Positions 32,708 to 43,197 are shown, counted from the stretch's first letter. The stretch is DNA of 64,000 bases from Dietzia natronolimnaea (GCF_002289575.1 NZ_NTGA01000002.1:1-64000), one strand, 5' to 3'. Made by a program: numbers and translations. The notes: generated by a model not told the origin, from the letters alone.

Positions 32708-33313
32708 ATGAACACACCGTCGTCCGGGGTCTCGTCCCCGGAAGCGGCGGCGAAGAGGGGCCGGCTGATCGTCTTGGCCGGCCCCTCCGCCGTCGGTAAG
32801 TCAACCGTCGTGGCGCGCCTTCGCGATCGCGTCCCGGGCCTCTTCTTCAGCGTGTCGATGACCACCCGGGACCCCCGTCCCGGGGAGGTCGACGGACGCG
32901 ACTACCACTTCGTCAGTACGGAGGAGTTCCGTCGTGCCGTCGCACAGGGCCGGATGCTCGAGTGGGCAGAGATCCACCGCGGTCTCCAACTCTCGGGCAC
33001 CCCAGCGGAGCCGGTTCGTGAGGCACTCGCTCAGGGGCGTCCGGTCCTGATCGAGGTCGATCTCGCCGGCGTCCGGCAGATCCGGGACTCCATTCCGGAG
33101 GGGCGGACCGTGTTCCTGTCGCCCCCCTCGTGGGAGGAGCTCGAAGTCCGTCTGCGGGGCAGAGGTACCGAACCGCACGAGGTCGTCGCCCGCAGGCTCG
33201 AGACCGCCAAGGTCGAGATGGCCGCGCGGGAGGAGTTCGACGAGGTCGTCGTCAACGACGAACTCGAGGCCGCGGTGGATGAGTTGGTATCATTGCTGGT
33301 CGGCCAAGACTGA
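32708..33313 (+). CDS. gmk: Guanylate kinase
   Basis: A 201-residue kinase that makes GDP from GMP. Walker A is [17 protein letters not shown]; the GMP-binding block is [20 protein letters not shown] with HFVSTEEF; the rest has [17 protein letters not shown] and [14 protein letters not shown] 15-residue N-terminal extension precedes the P-loop. ATG 32708 is close behind mihF; earlier in-frame starts would lie inside mihF. Confidence 0.95.
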   Translation: MNTPSSGVSSPEAAAKRGRLIVLAGPSAVGKSTVVARLRDRVPGLFFSVSMTTRDPRPGEVDGRDYHFVSTEEFRRAVAQGRMLEWAEIHRGLQLSGTPAEPVREALAQGRPVLIEVDLAGVRQIRDSIPEGRTVFLSPPSWEELEVRLRGRGTEPHEVVARRLETAKVEMAAREEFDEVVVNDELEAAVDELVSLLVGQD

Positions 33314-33330
33314 CGCCGAATCCGACGCCC

Positions 33331-33362
33331 GAGCACCACCCAGGCCAGAGCACCACCCAGGC
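33331..33362 (+). repeat. Tandem 15-bp direct repeat upstream of rpoZ
   Basis: GAGCACCACCCAGGC occurs twice without mismatch (33331-33345 and 33348-33362), 17 bp apart, in the 72-bp gap between gmk and rpoZ and ending 23 bp before the rpoZ start. It could be a local duplication or a binding site. Confidence 0.7.
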
Positions 33363-33385
33363 TGGACCCCAGAGGAGAACCCATA

Positions 33386-33670
33386 GTGGCCACCATCGAA
33401 GCCGCACCGGCAGCGCCGTTGTACGACACCCCAATCGGGATCACCAATCCGCCGATCGACGAGCTTCTCGAGCGGGCGTCCTCCAAGTACGCCCTGGTGA
33501 TCTTCGCCGCCAAGCGCGCTCGTCAGATCAACTCGTACTACAACCAGATCGAAGAGGGCATCCTCGAGTACGTCGGCCCGCTGGTCGACCCGGCGCTCCA
33601 CGAGAAGCCGCTGACCATCGCGTTGCGCGAGCTCCATTCCGACCTGCTCGACTGCGCCGAGGGAGAGTGA
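33386..33670 (+). CDS. rpoZ: RNA polymerase omega subunit
   Basis: A 94-residue subunit that folds around the C-terminus of beta-prime and aids core assembly. Family blocks are [33 protein letters not shown]-type sequence and the C-terminal [16 protein letters not shown]. Start GTG 33386 follows AGAGGAG. Overlaps coaBC by 4 nt. Confidence 0.96.
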   Translation: MATIEAAPAAPLYDTPIGITNPPIDELLERASSKYALVIFAAKRARQINSYYNQIEEGILEYVGPLVDPALHEKPLTIALRELHSDLLDCAEGE

Positions 33671-34947
33671 CCCCTCCCGGGGGCGATGGGCGCCGCGCCC
33701 GCGTCGTCGTCGGCGTCGGGGGCGGGATCGCCGCCTACAAATCCTGTGGCCTGATCAGACTCCTCACCGAGTCCGGATGCCACGTCGACGTCGTCCCCAC
33801 CGAGGCGGCCCTGAATTTCGTCGGGTCCGCCACCTTCGAGGCCCTGTCGGGCAACCCGGTCTCGACCGGGGTGTTCTCCGACGTGCCGTCGGTCCGCCAC
33901 GTCGCCCTCGGGCAGCGGGCGGACCTCGTCGTGGTCGCCCCCGCGACCGCAGACCTGCTCGCGCGGGTCGCCTCCGGGCGCGCGGACGACCTGCTCACCT
34001 CCACCCTGCTGACCGCCCGGTGCCCCGTCCTGCTCGCGCCGGCGATGCACACCGAGATGTGGGAGCACCCGGCGACGAGGCGCAACGTCGACACCCTCCG
34101 GGGTGACGGCGTCCACGTCATGCCCCCCGCGTCCGGGAGACTCACCGGGGCCGACACCGGCGCCGGCCGGCTGCCCGAGCCCGCCGACATCGCCCGTCTG
34201 GCGAGACTGCTGCTCGACGGCGGGACCCTCCCGTGGGACTTGGCCGGAAAGCGGGTCGTGGTGACGTCCGGCGGGACCCGCGAGGAGATCGATCCCGTGC
34301 GGTTCCTCGGCAACCGCAGCTCCGGGAAGCAGGGGCACGCGATCGCCGCGGTCGCGGCTGCGCGGGGAGCGCAGGTCACCCTCGTGACCTCCTCCGACCT
34401 GCCGGTGCCGGCCGCCGTGGAGGCGATCCGGATCGACTCGGCCCTCGAGATGCGGGACGCCACCCTCTCGGCCGCGGCCGACGCCGATGTGGTGATCAAG
34501 GCCGCGGCGGTGGCCGACTTCCGCCCGACCGACGTGTCGTCCTCCAAACTCAAGAAGGACAGTGGATCCGAACCGGCCCAGATCCGGTTGGAACGTAATC
34601 CGGACATCCTCGCCGGGCTCGTCGCGGCCCACGCGTCCGGGGAGATCCCCGCGGGCTGCGTGCTGGTGGGGTTCGCCGCCGAGACCGGGGATTCCACGGG
34701 GTCCGTCCTCGAGCACGGTCGGGCGAAGCTCGCCCGGAAGGGGTGTGACCTCCTCGTCGTCAACGAGGTCGGGCGGGGCACCACCTTCGGCCAGGACGTG
34801 AACGGCGGCTGGATCCTCGACGCCGCGGGCGGGGAGGTGTCGGTGGACAGGGCGAGCAAGGATCTCCTGGCCAGCCGGATCCTCGACGCCGTGGTGTCCT
34901 GGGCCGCGGCCCCATCCGCGCGGACCACCACGGACCGCACCGACTAG
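33667..34947 (+). CDS. coaBC: Bifunctional phosphopantothenoylcysteine decarboxylase / phosphopantothenate-cysteine ligase
   Basis: A 426-residue two-domain enzyme of coenzyme A synthesis. The CoaC half (about 1-185) binds FMN and shows [20 protein letters not shown], the [14 protein letters not shown] loop and the substrate block [16 protein letters not shown]. The CoaB half shows [31 protein letters not shown]-type nucleotide binding and AAAVADFRP with [11 protein letters not shown] 33667 overlaps rpoZ. The TAGTCT that ends the gene may also be the -10 of metK. Confidence 0.95.
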   Translation: MTPPGGDGRRARVVVGVGGGIAAYKSCGLIRLLTESGCHVDVVPTEAALNFVGSATFEALSGNPVSTGVFSDVPSVRHVALGQRADLVVVAPATADLLARVASGRADDLLTSTLLTARCPVLLAPAMHTEMWEHPATRRNVDTLRGDGVHVMPPASGRLTGADTGAGRLPEPADIARLARLLLDGGTLPWDLAGKRVVVTSGGTREEIDPVRFLGNRSSGKQGHAIAAVAAARGAQVTLVTSSDLPVPAAVEAIRIDSALEMRDATLSAAADADVVIKAAAVADFRPTDVSSSKLKKDSGSEPAQIRLERNPDILAGLVAAHASGEIPAGCVLVGFAAETGDSTGSVLEHGRAKLARKGCDLLVVNEVGRGTTFGQDVNGGWILDAAGGEVSVDRASKDLLASRILDAVVSWAAAPSARTTTDRTD

Positions 34948-34950
34948 TCT
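34945..34950 (+). promoter_or_regulatory. Candidate -10 element for metK
   Basis: TAGTCT, of which the first three bases are the coaBC stop codon, followed by G; it gives a leader of roughly 48 nt, too short for a SAM riboswitch. Confidence 0.4.
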
Positions 34951-35005
34951 GTCCCCACGCGATCGACCGATCACACGCATCCGGCACCAGGAAGAGAGAA
35001 CCACT

Positions 35006-36217
35006 GTGACGCAGGCACGTCGGCTGTTCACCAGCGAGTCCGTGACCGAGGGGCATCCGGACAAGATCTGTGACGCGATCTCCGATGCCATCCTGGACGC
35101 GATGCTGACGCAGGACCCCGAGGCCCGCGTCGCCGTGGAGACGATGGTGACCACCGGGATGGTGCACGTGGCCGGTGAGGTCAAGACGAGTGGGTACGTC
35201 GAGATCCCGCAGCTCATCCGCGAGAAGATCGTGGAGGTCGGCTACGACTCCTCCGACAAGGGTTTCGACGGCGTCTCCTGTGGTGTCTCGATCTCGATCG
35301 GACAGCAGTCCCCCGAGATCGCCCAGGGTGTGGACACCTCCCACGAGGCACGGACCTCCAGCGATCCGGTCGAGGACGCGATCGCCCGGCAGGGCGCCGG
35401 CGACCAGGGCCTGATGTTCGGCTACGCGTGCTCGGACACCCCGGAACTCATGCCGTTGCCCATCGCGTTGGCCCACCGCCTCTCGCGGCGGCTGACCGAG
35501 GTGCGCAAGGACGGCACCCTGCCGTACCTCCGCCCGGACGGCAAGACCCAGGTGACCATCGAGTACGACGGCGAGCGCGCGGTCCGGCTGGACACGATCG
35601 TCATCTCCACGCAGCACGCCCCCGAGATCGACCTGGAGACGACGCTGCGCGACGACCTCACCGAGCACGTGATCGGGCCGGTCCTGGCCGACGCCGCGTC
35701 CGGTATCGAGACCGGTGACTTCCGCCTCCTGGTCAACCCGACGGGTCGGTTCGTCCTGGGCGGCCCGATGGGCGACGCCGGCCTGACCGGGCGCAAGATC
35801 ATCGTGGACACCTACGGCGGGATGGCCCGTCACGGGGGCGGTGCGTTCTCCGGCAAGGACCCGTCCAAGGTCGACCGCTCGGCGGCCTACGCCATGCGGT
35901 GGGTCGCCAAGAACATCGTCGCGGCCGGGCTGGCCGAGCGTGTCGAGGTCCAGGTCGCGTACGCGATCGGCAAGGCCGCCCCGGTGGGGCTGTTCGTGGA
36001 GGCGTTCGGGACCGAGAAGGTCGACATCGCGGTCCTGCAGGAGGCGGTCACCTCGGTGTTCGATCTGCGTCCTGGTGCGATCATCCGCGACCTCGACCTC
36101 AAGCGTCCGATCTACGCCGGAACGGCGGCCTACGGTCACTTCGGCCGGACCGACCTGGACCTGCCATGGGAGAGGACCGACCGCGTCGACGAACTCAAGC
36201 AGGCCGTCGGGCGCTGA
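35006..36217 (+). CDS. metK: S-adenosylmethionine synthetase
   Basis: A 403-residue tetrameric enzyme that makes SAM from methionine and ATP. Blocks include [20 protein letters not shown] at the start, [25 protein letters not shown], the P-loop-like [18 protein letters not shown] and the C-terminal YGHFGR. Length normal. GTG 35006 follows GGAAGAGAG. It is followed by priA after 43 bp. Confidence 0.97.
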   Translation: MTQARRLFTSESVTEGHPDKICDAISDAILDAMLTQDPEARVAVETMVTTGMVHVAGEVKTSGYVEIPQLIREKIVEVGYDSSDKGFDGVSCGVSISIGQQSPEIAQGVDTSHEARTSSDPVEDAIARQGAGDQGLMFGYACSDTPELMPLPIALAHRLSRRLTEVRKDGTLPYLRPDGKTQVTIEYDGERAVRLDTIVISTQHAPEIDLETTLRDDLTEHVIGPVLADAASGIETGDFRLLVNPTGRFVLGGPMGDAGLTGRKIIVDTYGGMARHGGGAFSGKDPSKVDRSAAYAMRWVAKNIVAAGLAERVEVQVAYAIGKAAPVGLFVEAFGTEKVDIAVLQEAVTSVFDLRPGAIIRDLDLKRPIYAGTAAYGHFGRTDLDLPWERTDRVDELKQAVGR

Positions 36218-36260
36218 CGACCGCCCCGGGTGTCGGATCGGGGTGCGAGGATCCGAGACC

Positions 36261-38306
36261 GTGACCACGACTCGCCCGGCGGCCCGGGTCGCGGCGGCTG
36301 ACGCCCCCGTGGCCCGGGTGCTGCCGCTGCTCGGAGTTCCGCACCTGGACCGGGAGTTCGACTACCTGGTCCCGGAGTCCCTGGCCGATCAGGCGGTCCC
36401 GGGGACGCGCGTCCGGGTGCGGTTCGCGGGCCGTCTGGTCGACGGGTTCCTCATCGAGCGCTCGGACCAGTCGGATCACTCCGGGGACCTGGCCTGGCTG
36501 GAGCGCGTGATCTCGCCGGAGCCCGTGCTGACGCCGCAGTTGCTCCGACTCGTCGAACTGGTCGCCCGCAGGTGGGTGGGCATGCGTTCGGACGTCCTCC
36601 GGTTGGCCATCCCCCCGCGGCACGCGGCGGCCGAGAAATCGGTGCCCGACCCGCAGCCCCCGCAGGGGGTGACGGAGGGGCCGGTCGAGATACCCACCGG
36701 CTGGGCCGACCACCCGATGGTGGTCCGCTTCCTCGACGCGGCGACAGGTGGGGTCCCGGCGCGGGCCGTGTGGACCGTGCCACCGGGACGGGACTGGGCA
36801 CGGGCGTTGGCCGTGCTTGCGGACTCCGTCAGGCGCAGAGGTCTGCAGGTGTTGCTGATCGTCCCGGACCAGCGGGACGTCGACAGGTTGACCGCCGAAT
36901 GCCGACAGGTCGTGGGCGGGGGCGCCGCCGGGCGGGACCTCGTGGTCGACCTGTCGGCGGGTATCGGCCCCTCGGCCCGGTACCGGCGATGGCTGCGGGC
37001 CGTCCGGGGGCACGCGAGGATCGTGGTCGGGACGCGCAGCGCCGTGTTCGCTCCGCTCCCGGAGCCCGGTCTGATCGTGCTGCACGACGACGGCGACGAC
37101 TCGTTCGTGGAACCGCGAGCCCCCTATCCCCATACGAGGGAGGTGGCGGCGCAGCGGTCGGTGCTCGACGGCACGCCGTTGCTCCTGAGTTCGGTGGACC
37201 GGACCCCGGAGGTGGCCGAGTACGTGCGGTCGGGGTGGGCGCACGAGATCCGGCCCGAGCCCGGCCTCGTCCGCGCTCTCGCCCCGCGCGTCGTCGCGTT
37301 CACGGACGCGGATCCGACCCAGGCCCGCGACGTGGCCGGCGGCCGGACCCGACTGCCCGCCGTGGCGGTGACGATGGCCCGGGAGGCCGTCGACGTGGAT
37401 GCGCCGGTGCTGGTCCAGGTGCCGCGGAAGGGATACATCCCGACCCTGCTGTGTGGATCGTGTCGGACCCCGGCCCGGTGTCGCCGGTGTAACGGACCGC
37501 TGCGAGCGGGGCGGATGGACGCGGTGCACGGGCCCGTGGATCTGGCCTGCGGCTGGTGCGGGGCCCCCGAGCCGGGCTTCCGGTGCGTGGCCTGTGGGTC
37601 CCGGGCCCTGCGCGCGGGGGTCGTGGGAACGGGGAGGACGGCCGAGGAGCTCGGCCGGATGTTTCCCGGTGTCAGGGTCCGGACGAGCGGGGGAGGGGAG
37701 ATCCTCGAGACCGTGCCCGCGGCCCCCGCCATCATCGTGTCCACCCCCGGGGCCGAACCGGTCGCCGAGGGCGGGTACGGCGCGGCGTTGCTCCTGGACT
37801 CCTGGGCTCTTCTCGGACGACCCGACCTGCGGGCGGTGCAGAACGCTCTGCGGTTCTGGGTGGGTGCGGCCTCGCTCGTCCGGCCGGCCGCTGACGGGGG
37901 CCGGGTGTTCTTGTCGGCGGACTCCGGGTCCCCGGTCGCGCAGGCTCTCGTGCGATGGGACCCTCAGGGGTGGGCTGCACGCGAACTCGCCGACCGCGCC
38001 GAGGTGGGGTTTCCGCCCGCGGTCCACATGGTGGCCGTGGACGGCCCGGCCACGGCCCTGTCGGCCATCCTCGACGAGCTCAGGCTCCCGGACGAGGTCG
38101 AGGTACTCGGCCCGGTCGATCTCCCCCCGGGAGAGGAGTTGCCCGGCCACGACGGCGTGGTCGACCCCGAGAGGGTGCTGCTCCGCGTCCCGCCCGCCCT
38201 CCTCGCCGCGGTCTCCACGGAGCTGCGAGCGTTCGTGGTGGCGCGGTCCGGTCGTCGGAACGCGGAGCCCGTCCGGGTGCGACTCGACCCGGTCCACATC
38301 GGCTGA
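36261..38306 (+). CDS. priA: PriA-like primosomal protein, probably without helicase activity
   Basis: A 681-residue protein with the PriA layout: an N-terminal 3'-DNA-binding domain (VLPLLGVPHLDREFDYLVPE), a helicase-like core, a zinc region with eight cysteines in four CxxC pairs (CGSC, CRRC, CGWC, CVAC; about residues 393-450), and a C-terminal domain. The expected Walker A (GxxGSGKTE) is replaced by AVWTVPPGRDWARAL and the DEEH Walker B by LHDDGDDS, so ATP hydrolysis is unlikely. This loss is known for actinobacterial PriA. It presumably serves replication restart as a DNA-binding scaffold. GTG 36261 was chosen for the family N-terminus; upstream frame lies in metK. Confidence 0.9.
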   Translation: MTTTRPAARVAAADAPVARVLPLLGVPHLDREFDYLVPESLADQAVPGTRVRVRFAGRLVDGFLIERSDQSDHSGDLAWLERVISPEPVLTPQLLRLVELVARRWVGMRSDVLRLAIPPRHAAAEKSVPDPQPPQGVTEGPVEIPTGWADHPMVVRFLDAATGGVPARAVWTVPPGRDWARALAVLADSVRRRGLQVLLIVPDQRDVDRLTAECRQVVGGGAAGRDLVVDLSAGIGPSARYRRWLRAVRGHARIVVGTRSAVFAPLPEPGLIVLHDDGDDSFVEPRAPYPHTREVAAQRSVLDGTPLLLSSVDRTPEVAEYVRSGWAHEIRPEPGLVRALAPRVVAFTDADPTQARDVAGGRTRLPAVAVTMAREAVDVDAPVLVQVPRKGYIPTLLCGSCRTPARCRRCNGPLRAGRMDAVHGPVDLACGWCGAPEPGFRCVACGSRALRAGVVGTGRTAEELGRMFPGVRVRTSGGGEILETVPAAPAIIVSTPGAEPVAEGGYGAALLLDSWALLGRPDLRAVQNALRFWVGAASLVRPAADGGRVFLSADSGSPVAQALVRWDPQGWAARELADRAEVGFPPAVHMVAVDGPATALSAILDELRLPDEVEVLGPVDLPPGEELPGHDGVVDPERVLLRVPPALLAAVSTELRAFVVARSGRRNAEPVRVRLDPVHIG

Positions 38307-38339
38307 GCGGCCCGTGCGGTGGGTCGGCCCGCGAGCACC

Positions 38340-38345
38340 TAGAAT
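38340..38345 (+). promoter_or_regulatory. Candidate -10 element for def-fmt-rsmB
   Basis: TAGAAT fits TAnnnT, 42 bp upstream of the def start, in the 81-bp gap after priA. The ribosome site AAGGAG lies between. Confidence 0.4.
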
Positions 38346-38387
38346 GGCCGTTCACCGTGTCCCCGTCCTCAAGGAGTTCAGATCCGC

Positions 38388-38942
38388 ATGGCCGTCCATC
38401 CCGTCCGGCTCTTCGGTGACCCCGTCCTGAGGACCCCGACCGATCCCGTGACCTCGTTCGACGACAGACTGGCCCGGACGGTGGCCGATCTCATGGACAC
38501 CGTTCGCCACGAGGAGGGAGCCGGGTTGGCGGCGCCGCAGATCGGTGTGTCCACCCGGGTGTTCGTCTACACCTGTGGTGGACGGGAAGGCCACCTGGTC
38601 AATCCGGAGTGGGAACCGATCGGTGACGAGAAGACGCACGTCAACGAGGGGTGCCTGTCGATTCCCGGGGTCTCGGAGCCCACGGAGCGCTACGCCCGTG
38701 TCCTCGCGCGTGGCGTGGACGTGAACGGGGAGCCGGTGAGCTTCGAGGCGGACGGGATCCTCGCCCGCGCGGTGCAGCACGAGACCGACCACCTCGACGG
38801 CATCCTGTTCCTCCAGCGTCTCACCCCGGACCGGCGACGATCGGCGATGGCCGGGATCCGCGCGTCCGGTTGGTTCGGTAGCGACGCCATCAGCGACGGG
38901 GTCGTCTACGAGCGGCTCGCCGACGCCATGGCGGTGAGGTGA
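38388..38942 (+). CDS. def: Peptide deformylase
   Basis: A 184-residue metalloenzyme that removes the formyl group from nascent proteins. All three motifs are present: GAGLAAPQIGV, EGCLSIPG with the metal Cys, and QHETDHLDG with the HExxH. Slightly extended C-terminus, as in other actinobacteria. ATG 38388 follows AAGGAG. fmt begins 4 bp downstream, coupling removal and addition of the formyl group in one operon. Confidence 0.96.
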   Translation: MAVHPVRLFGDPVLRTPTDPVTSFDDRLARTVADLMDTVRHEEGAGLAAPQIGVSTRVFVYTCGGREGHLVNPEWEPIGDEKTHVNEGCLSIPGVSEPTERYARVLARGVDVNGEPVSFEADGILARAVQHETDHLDGILFLQRLTPDRRRSAMAGIRASGWFGSDAISDGVVYERLADAMAVR

Positions 38943-38945
38943 GCG

Positions 38946-39878
38946 GTGCGTCTCGTCTTCGCCGGCACCCCGCAGGCGGCCGTCCCGTCACTCGAGGCGC
39001 TCGTGAGCTCGGACCGACACGAGGTGGTGGCGGTGGTCTCGCGACCCGACGCCAGGACCGGTCGTGGCCGGAGTCTGTCCCGTAGTGCCGTGGCCGCTGC
39101 CGCCGACGAGGCGGGCATCGAGGTCCTCACCCCGCCGAACGCGCGTGACCCGCAGTTCGCCGAGCGGCTCCGCGACCTCGCGCCGGAGGCGGTCCCGGTG
39201 GTCGCCTACGGGCACCTGGTGCCCCGGCCCGTCCTGGACATCCCCACCCACGGGTGGGTGAACCTCCACTTCTCGCTGTTGCCCGCGTGGCGAGGTGCCG
39301 CACCGGTCAACGCCGCCATCGAGGCGGGAGACGAGATGACCGGGGCCACGACCTTCCTGCTCGACGAGGGGATGGACACCGGTCCGGTCCTCGGGACGAT
39401 GACCGAGACGATCCGGCCTCGCGACACCGCCGGCGACCTGCTCGATCGACTGTCGGCCTCCGGCGCGGACCTTCTCGTGGCCACCCTCGACGCCATCGAG
39501 GCCGGGGAGGTTCGCGCCGTCCCGCAGCCGGCGGACGGGATCTCGCGGGCGGGGAAGATCACGGTGGACGACGCTCGTGTGCGATGGGCTGCTCCGGCCC
39601 TGGCGGTGGACCGTCACATCCGATCGGTCACCCCGGCTCCGGGAGCGTGGACCACTCTCGCCGGGGAGCGGGTCAAGATCGGCTCCACGGCGTTCCCGGA
39701 ACAGGGGGAGACGGCCCTGGCGCCAGGTCGGATCCGGCTCGACAAGCGGTCTCTGCTCGTCGGCACGGCCACCACACCGGTGGCGGTGGAGTCCCTACAG
39801 CCACCGGGGAAGAGGATGATGAACGCGGTCGACTGGGCACGCGGAGCCCGACTCGATGACGGGGCGGAGTTCGTATGA
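38946..39878 (+). CDS. fmt: Methionyl-tRNA formyltransferase
   Basis: A 310-residue enzyme that formylates initiator Met-tRNA using 10-formyl-THF. It has [16 protein letters not shown] at the start, the catalytic block [20 protein letters not shown] (Asn, His) and [15 protein letters not shown] (Asp), then a C-terminal OB-like tRNA-binding domain. GTG 38946 follows GGTGAGC close behind def. Overlaps rsmB by 4 nt. Confidence 0.96.
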   Translation: MRLVFAGTPQAAVPSLEALVSSDRHEVVAVVSRPDARTGRGRSLSRSAVAAAADEAGIEVLTPPNARDPQFAERLRDLAPEAVPVVAYGHLVPRPVLDIPTHGWVNLHFSLLPAWRGAAPVNAAIEAGDEMTGATTFLLDEGMDTGPVLGTMTETIRPRDTAGDLLDRLSASGADLLVATLDAIEAGEVRAVPQPADGISRAGKITVDDARVRWAAPALAVDRHIRSVTPAPGAWTTLAGERVKIGSTAFPEQGETALAPGRIRLDKRSLLVGTATTPVAVESLQPPGKRMMNAVDWARGARLDDGAEFV

Positions 39879-41401
39879 GCGCGGAGGGCGCGCGGCGGCG
39901 GGGCCCCGGGGGCGGCCGGAAGGACGGCGGCAAGGAGGGCAGCAGGCGGCAGAGCGGCGGGCGACGGGACGCGCCCCGATCCGCCGGCCCCCGGCGTGAC
40001 AGCCCGGCACCTCGGCAGGTCCGCCCTGACGCCAGGACCGTCGCCCTCAGCGTGATGTCGGCGGTTCGCGAGCGCGCGGCGTACGCGAACCTCCTGCTCC
40101 CGTCAGAGCTCACCAAAGCGCGACTCGACACCCGGGACGCGGCTCTGGCCACCGAGCTCACCTACGGCACGCTCCGGACGCAGGGGTTGCTGGACCGCAT
40201 CATCGCGGAGGCGGCCGGCCGGCCGGTCGAGGAGATCGACCCACCGGTCCTGGACCTGGTGAGGCTGGGCGCCTATCAGTTGCTGTTCACCCGGATCGGG
40301 GCGCACGCGGCCGTCGACACGAGCGTGGAGGCGGCGCGGACCCTGGGGCTGGGCCGGGCCGGGGCGTTCGTCAACGCAGTGCTGCGCAAGGTCTCCGCGC
40401 AGGATCTGGACAGCTGGGTCGAGGTGCTGCGGAAGGACGTGACCGACCCCGTCGCCCGGTTGGCCGTGGGCACCGCGCACCCCGAGTGGATCGCGCGCGC
40501 GTTCGCGGAGTCCCTCGGGGCGAACGCTGGGGAGCTTCCCGAGCTGCTGGCGGCCGATGACGCGCGCCCAAAGGTGCATCTGGCGGCACTGCCGGGTGCC
40601 ATCTCCGCCGAGGAACTCGCGTTGGTGACGGGCGGCAGTGAGGGCGTCGTGTCGCCGTACGCGGTCCACCTCGACTCGGGTGACCCCGGCGCCCTGGACG
40701 CGGTCAAAGACGGTCTCGCCACGGTGCAGGACGAGGGCAGCCAGGTCGTCGCGATCGCGGCCTCCCGTGCACCGCTCGTCGGCGAGGACGGGGGCCGGTG
40801 GTTGGATCTGTGCGCCGGCCCCGGGGGAAAGGCCGTCATGCTGGGCGCGTTGGCGGAGATCGAGGGTGCGACGGTGACCGGCGTCGAGGTCTCCGAACAC
40901 CGGGCCGACCTCGTGCGACAGGCCACGCGCGACCTGCCGGTGACCGTACTCACCGCGGACGGCCGGGACCCCGGCCTCGAGCCGGGGTTCGATCGAGTCC
41001 TCCTCGACGCCCCGTGCTCGGGACTCGGCGCCCTCCGGCGGCGTCCCGAGGCCCGGTGGCGCAAGACGGCCGCAGACATCCCGGGACTGGTGATCCTGCA
41101 GCGGGAACTCCTGGAGTCCGCACTGCGACTGGTCCGGCCCGGTGGTGTGGTGCTCTACGCCACGTGTTCCCCGCACCTGTCCGAGACGGTGTCGGTGATC
41201 CGTGAGGCGAACCGGCGCGACGATGTCGAACTCCTCGACGTCCGCGAGATCCTGGAGGGGATCGACGGGACCTCTACCGAGGGCCTCGGAGACGGGCCGT
41301 GGGTGCAGCTCTGGCCGCACCGGCACGGCACCGACGCGATGTTCATGGCGGGGTTGCGCAGGCTCGAATCGGCCCCCACGTCGCCCTCGCGAGGGCAATG
41401 A
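39875..41401 (+). CDS. rsmB: 16S rRNA (cytosine-967-C5)-methyltransferase RsmB
   Basis: A 508-residue SAM-dependent rRNA methyltransferase. A 50-residue Arg/Gly-rich basic N-terminal extension precedes the NusB-like RNA-binding domain (about 55-190, [20 protein letters not shown]). The methyltransferase domain has the SAM motif [17 protein letters not shown], the Pro-Cys motif [20 protein letters not shown] and the catalytic Cys in [16 protein letters not shown] 39875 overlaps the fmt stop. Confidence 0.95.
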   Translation: MSAEGARRRGPGGGRKDGGKEGSRRQSGGRRDAPRSAGPRRDSPAPRQVRPDARTVALSVMSAVRERAAYANLLLPSELTKARLDTRDAALATELTYGTLRTQGLLDRIIAEAAGRPVEEIDPPVLDLVRLGAYQLLFTRIGAHAAVDTSVEAARTLGLGRAGAFVNAVLRKVSAQDLDSWVEVLRKDVTDPVARLAVGTAHPEWIARAFAESLGANAGELPELLAADDARPKVHLAALPGAISAEELALVTGGSEGVVSPYAVHLDSGDPGALDAVKDGLATVQDEGSQVVAIAASRAPLVGEDGGRWLDLCAGPGGKAVMLGALAEIEGATVTGVEVSEHRADLVRQATRDLPVTVLTADGRDPGLEPGFDRVLLDAPCSGLGALRRRPEARWRKTAADIPGLVILQRELLESALRLVRPGGVVLYATCSPHLSETVSVIREANRRDDVELLDVREILEGIDGTSTEGLGDGPWVQLWPHRHGTDAMFMAGLRRLESAPTSPSRGQ

Positions 41402-41469
41402 CCGGCTGCACCGTCGGGGGGTCGGGTTCACGGCCCGCGCCCTGGAGCGTCCACTCGCGCGTGCCCGCC

Positions 41470-41475
41470 TAGACT
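41470..41475 (+). promoter_or_regulatory. Candidate -10 element for rpe (leaderless arrangement)
   Basis: TAGACT stands exactly 7 nt before the rpe ATG with no ribosome site between them. Confidence 0.5.
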
Positions 41476-41482
41476 GGCCCGC

Positions 41483-42151
41483 ATGTCGTACCAGCCGCTC
41501 ATCGCGCCGTCGATCCTGTCCGCCGACTTCGCACGACTCGACCGGGAGATCGAACGGATCCCCGCGGCCGACTGGATCCATGTCGACGTGATGGACGGCC
41601 ACTTCGTGCCCAACCTGTCCTTCGGTGCCCCGGTCGCCAAGGCGGTCGGGAAGGTCACCGACAAGCCGATGGACTGCCACCTGATGATCGAGGATCCGGC
41701 ACGGTGGGTGGGTGACTACGTCGATGCCGGCGCGGCCAGCGTGACCTTCCACGTGGAGGCCACCGACGATCCGAAGGTTGTCGCGGACCTGCTTCACTCC
41801 CGCGGGTGCCGGGCCGGGATCTCCCTCAAGCCGGGCACGCCGGTGGAGCCGTACCTCGACCTGCTCGAGCACGTGGACATGGTTCTGGTGATGAGCGTCG
41901 AGCCCGGGTTCGGGGGCCAGTCGTTCATGCCCGAGGTGCTCGACAAGGTCCGCGCCCTGCGCGCCGAGATCGATCAGCGCGGGCTCGACGTGCTGATCCA
42001 GATCGACGGCGGGATCGATTCCCACACGATCGGGGACGCCGCCTCCGCGGGGTGCGACGTCTTCGTCGCCGGATCCGCGGTCTACGGTGCGCCCGACCCC
42101 GACGCCATGATCGAGACCCTGCGCGCGGGGGCCGCGGCCGCGCGGGCGTGA
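41483..42151 (+). CDS. rpe: Ribulose-phosphate 3-epimerase
   Basis: A 222-residue TIM-barrel enzyme that interconverts ribulose-5-P and xylulose-5-P. Blocks are LIAPSILSADFARLDREI, WIHVDVMDGHFVPNLSFGAP (metal Asp and His), MDCHLMIEDP, VLVMSVEPGFGGQSFMPEVL and IQIDGGID. Its product feeds riboflavin synthesis through ribulose-5-P, which fits its place ahead of the rib genes. Overlaps the first possible ribD start by 4 nt. Confidence 0.97.
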   Translation: MSYQPLIAPSILSADFARLDREIERIPAADWIHVDVMDGHFVPNLSFGAPVAKAVGKVTDKPMDCHLMIEDPARWVGDYVDAGAASVTFHVEATDDPKVVADLLHSRGCRAGISLKPGTPVEPYLDLLEHVDMVLVMSVEPGFGGQSFMPEVLDKVRALRAEIDQRGLDVLIQIDGGIDSHTIGDAASAGCDVFVAGSAVYGAPDPDAMIETLRAGAAAARA

Positions 42152-42153
42152 CG

Positions 42154-43197
42154 ATGACACACGCGCCCGACGGCGGACGGCGCCGCCGCGAGCGCGAGGT
42201 CCTGGCCGACGCGATCGCACTGTCGCGATCCGCTCTCGGGGTCAGCACCCCGAACCCCCCGGTGGGCGCCGTGGTACTCGACACCGCGGGTGAGGTGGTC
42301 GGCCGCGGGGCGACCGAGGCGCCCGGGGGTCGGCACGCCGAGGTCGTCGCCCTCGACGAGGCCGGCGAGCGGGCCCGGGGCGGCACACTCGTAGTCACCC
42401 TCGAGCCCTGTGACCACCAGGGCCGCACCGGTCCCTGTTCCGCGCGGGCCCTCGCCGCGGGCGTCGCGCGGGTCGTCTACGCGGTGGCGGATCCGAACCC
42501 TCTCGCGTCCGGCGGGGCGCAGACGCTGCGGCGGGCCGGGACGGACGTGGCGCGGGCCGACGACGACGAGGTGGCCGCCGCCGAACAGGGTCCACTCAGA
42601 GCATGGCTGCACCGCCAGCACTCCGGACGGCCGTACGTCACCTGGAAGTACGCGGCCACCCTCGACGGCCGGGTGGCCGCGGCCGACGGCACCAGCCGGT
42701 GGATCACCGGTCCCGATTCGCGACGCCACGTCCACGGGCGGCGGCAGGAGATCGACGTCGTCGTCGTCGGCTCGGGCACCTTCGCCGCCGACGACCCTTC
42801 ACTCACCGCCCGGTCGGACGACGGGGCCCTCACCGACCGTCAACCCCTGCGCGCGGTGATGGGATTGGCCCCGGTGCCACCGGGCGCGGCCGTGCGGGGC
42901 ACCGACGGCCGGTTCCGGCACCTCGCCACCCGCGATCCCGCGGAGGCGCTCGCGATGCTCGGCGACGTCCAGCACGTCCTCGTCGAGGGCGGACCCCGGC
43001 TGGCCGGAGCGTTCCTCTCCGCCGGGCTCGTCGACGAGGTGGAGGCCTATATCGCGCCACTCGTGCTGGGCGGTGGCCGGTCCGCCGTCGAGGAGGCCGG
43101 TGTGGGCACGCTGACCGACGCCCACGGCTTCGAGGTGCGCGAGTCCGCGACCCTGGGGCGCGACGTCTATCTCCGAATGACCCGAAGACCCGCATGA
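42154..43197 (+). CDS. ribD: Bifunctional riboflavin deaminase/reductase RibD
   Basis: A 347-residue enzyme that performs the deamination and reduction steps after GTP cyclohydrolase II. The N-terminal zinc deaminase has NPPVGAVVLD, GGRHAEVVALDEAG (HAE) and LEPCDHQGRTGPC (PCx8C). The reductase starts at about residue 155 with YVTWKYAATLDGRVAAADGT SRWIT-type sequence and VLVEGGPRLAGAFL. ATG 42154 is preferred, but GTG 42148, overlapping the rpe stop as GTGA, is an alternative two codons longer. No FMN riboswitch is seen upstream. Confidence 0.93.
   Translation: MTHAPDGGRRRREREVLADAIALSRSALGVSTPNPPVGAVVLDTAGEVVGRGATEAPGGRHAEVVALDEAGERARGGTLVVTLEPCDHQGRTGPCSARALAAGVARVVYAVADPNPLASGGAQTLRRAGTDVARADDDEVAAAEQGPLRAWLHRQHSGRPYVTWKYAATLDGRVAAADGTSRWITGPDSRRHVHGRRQEIDVVVVGSGTFAADDPSLTARSDDGALTDRQPLRAVMGLAPVPPGAAVRGTDGRFRHLATRDPAEALAMLGDVQHVLVEGGPRLAGAFLSAGLVDEVEAYIAPLVLGGGRSAVEEAGVGTLTDAHGFEVRESATLGRDVYLRMTRRPA

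Noticed and set aside
34948-35005. SAM riboswitch before metK
   Set aside because: The gap is only 58 bp and shows no riboswitch core.
36195-38297. A 700-codon open frame on the minus strand opposite priA
   Set aside because: Antisense of priA, rich in His/Arg/Pro/Gly, with no ribosome site or domain.
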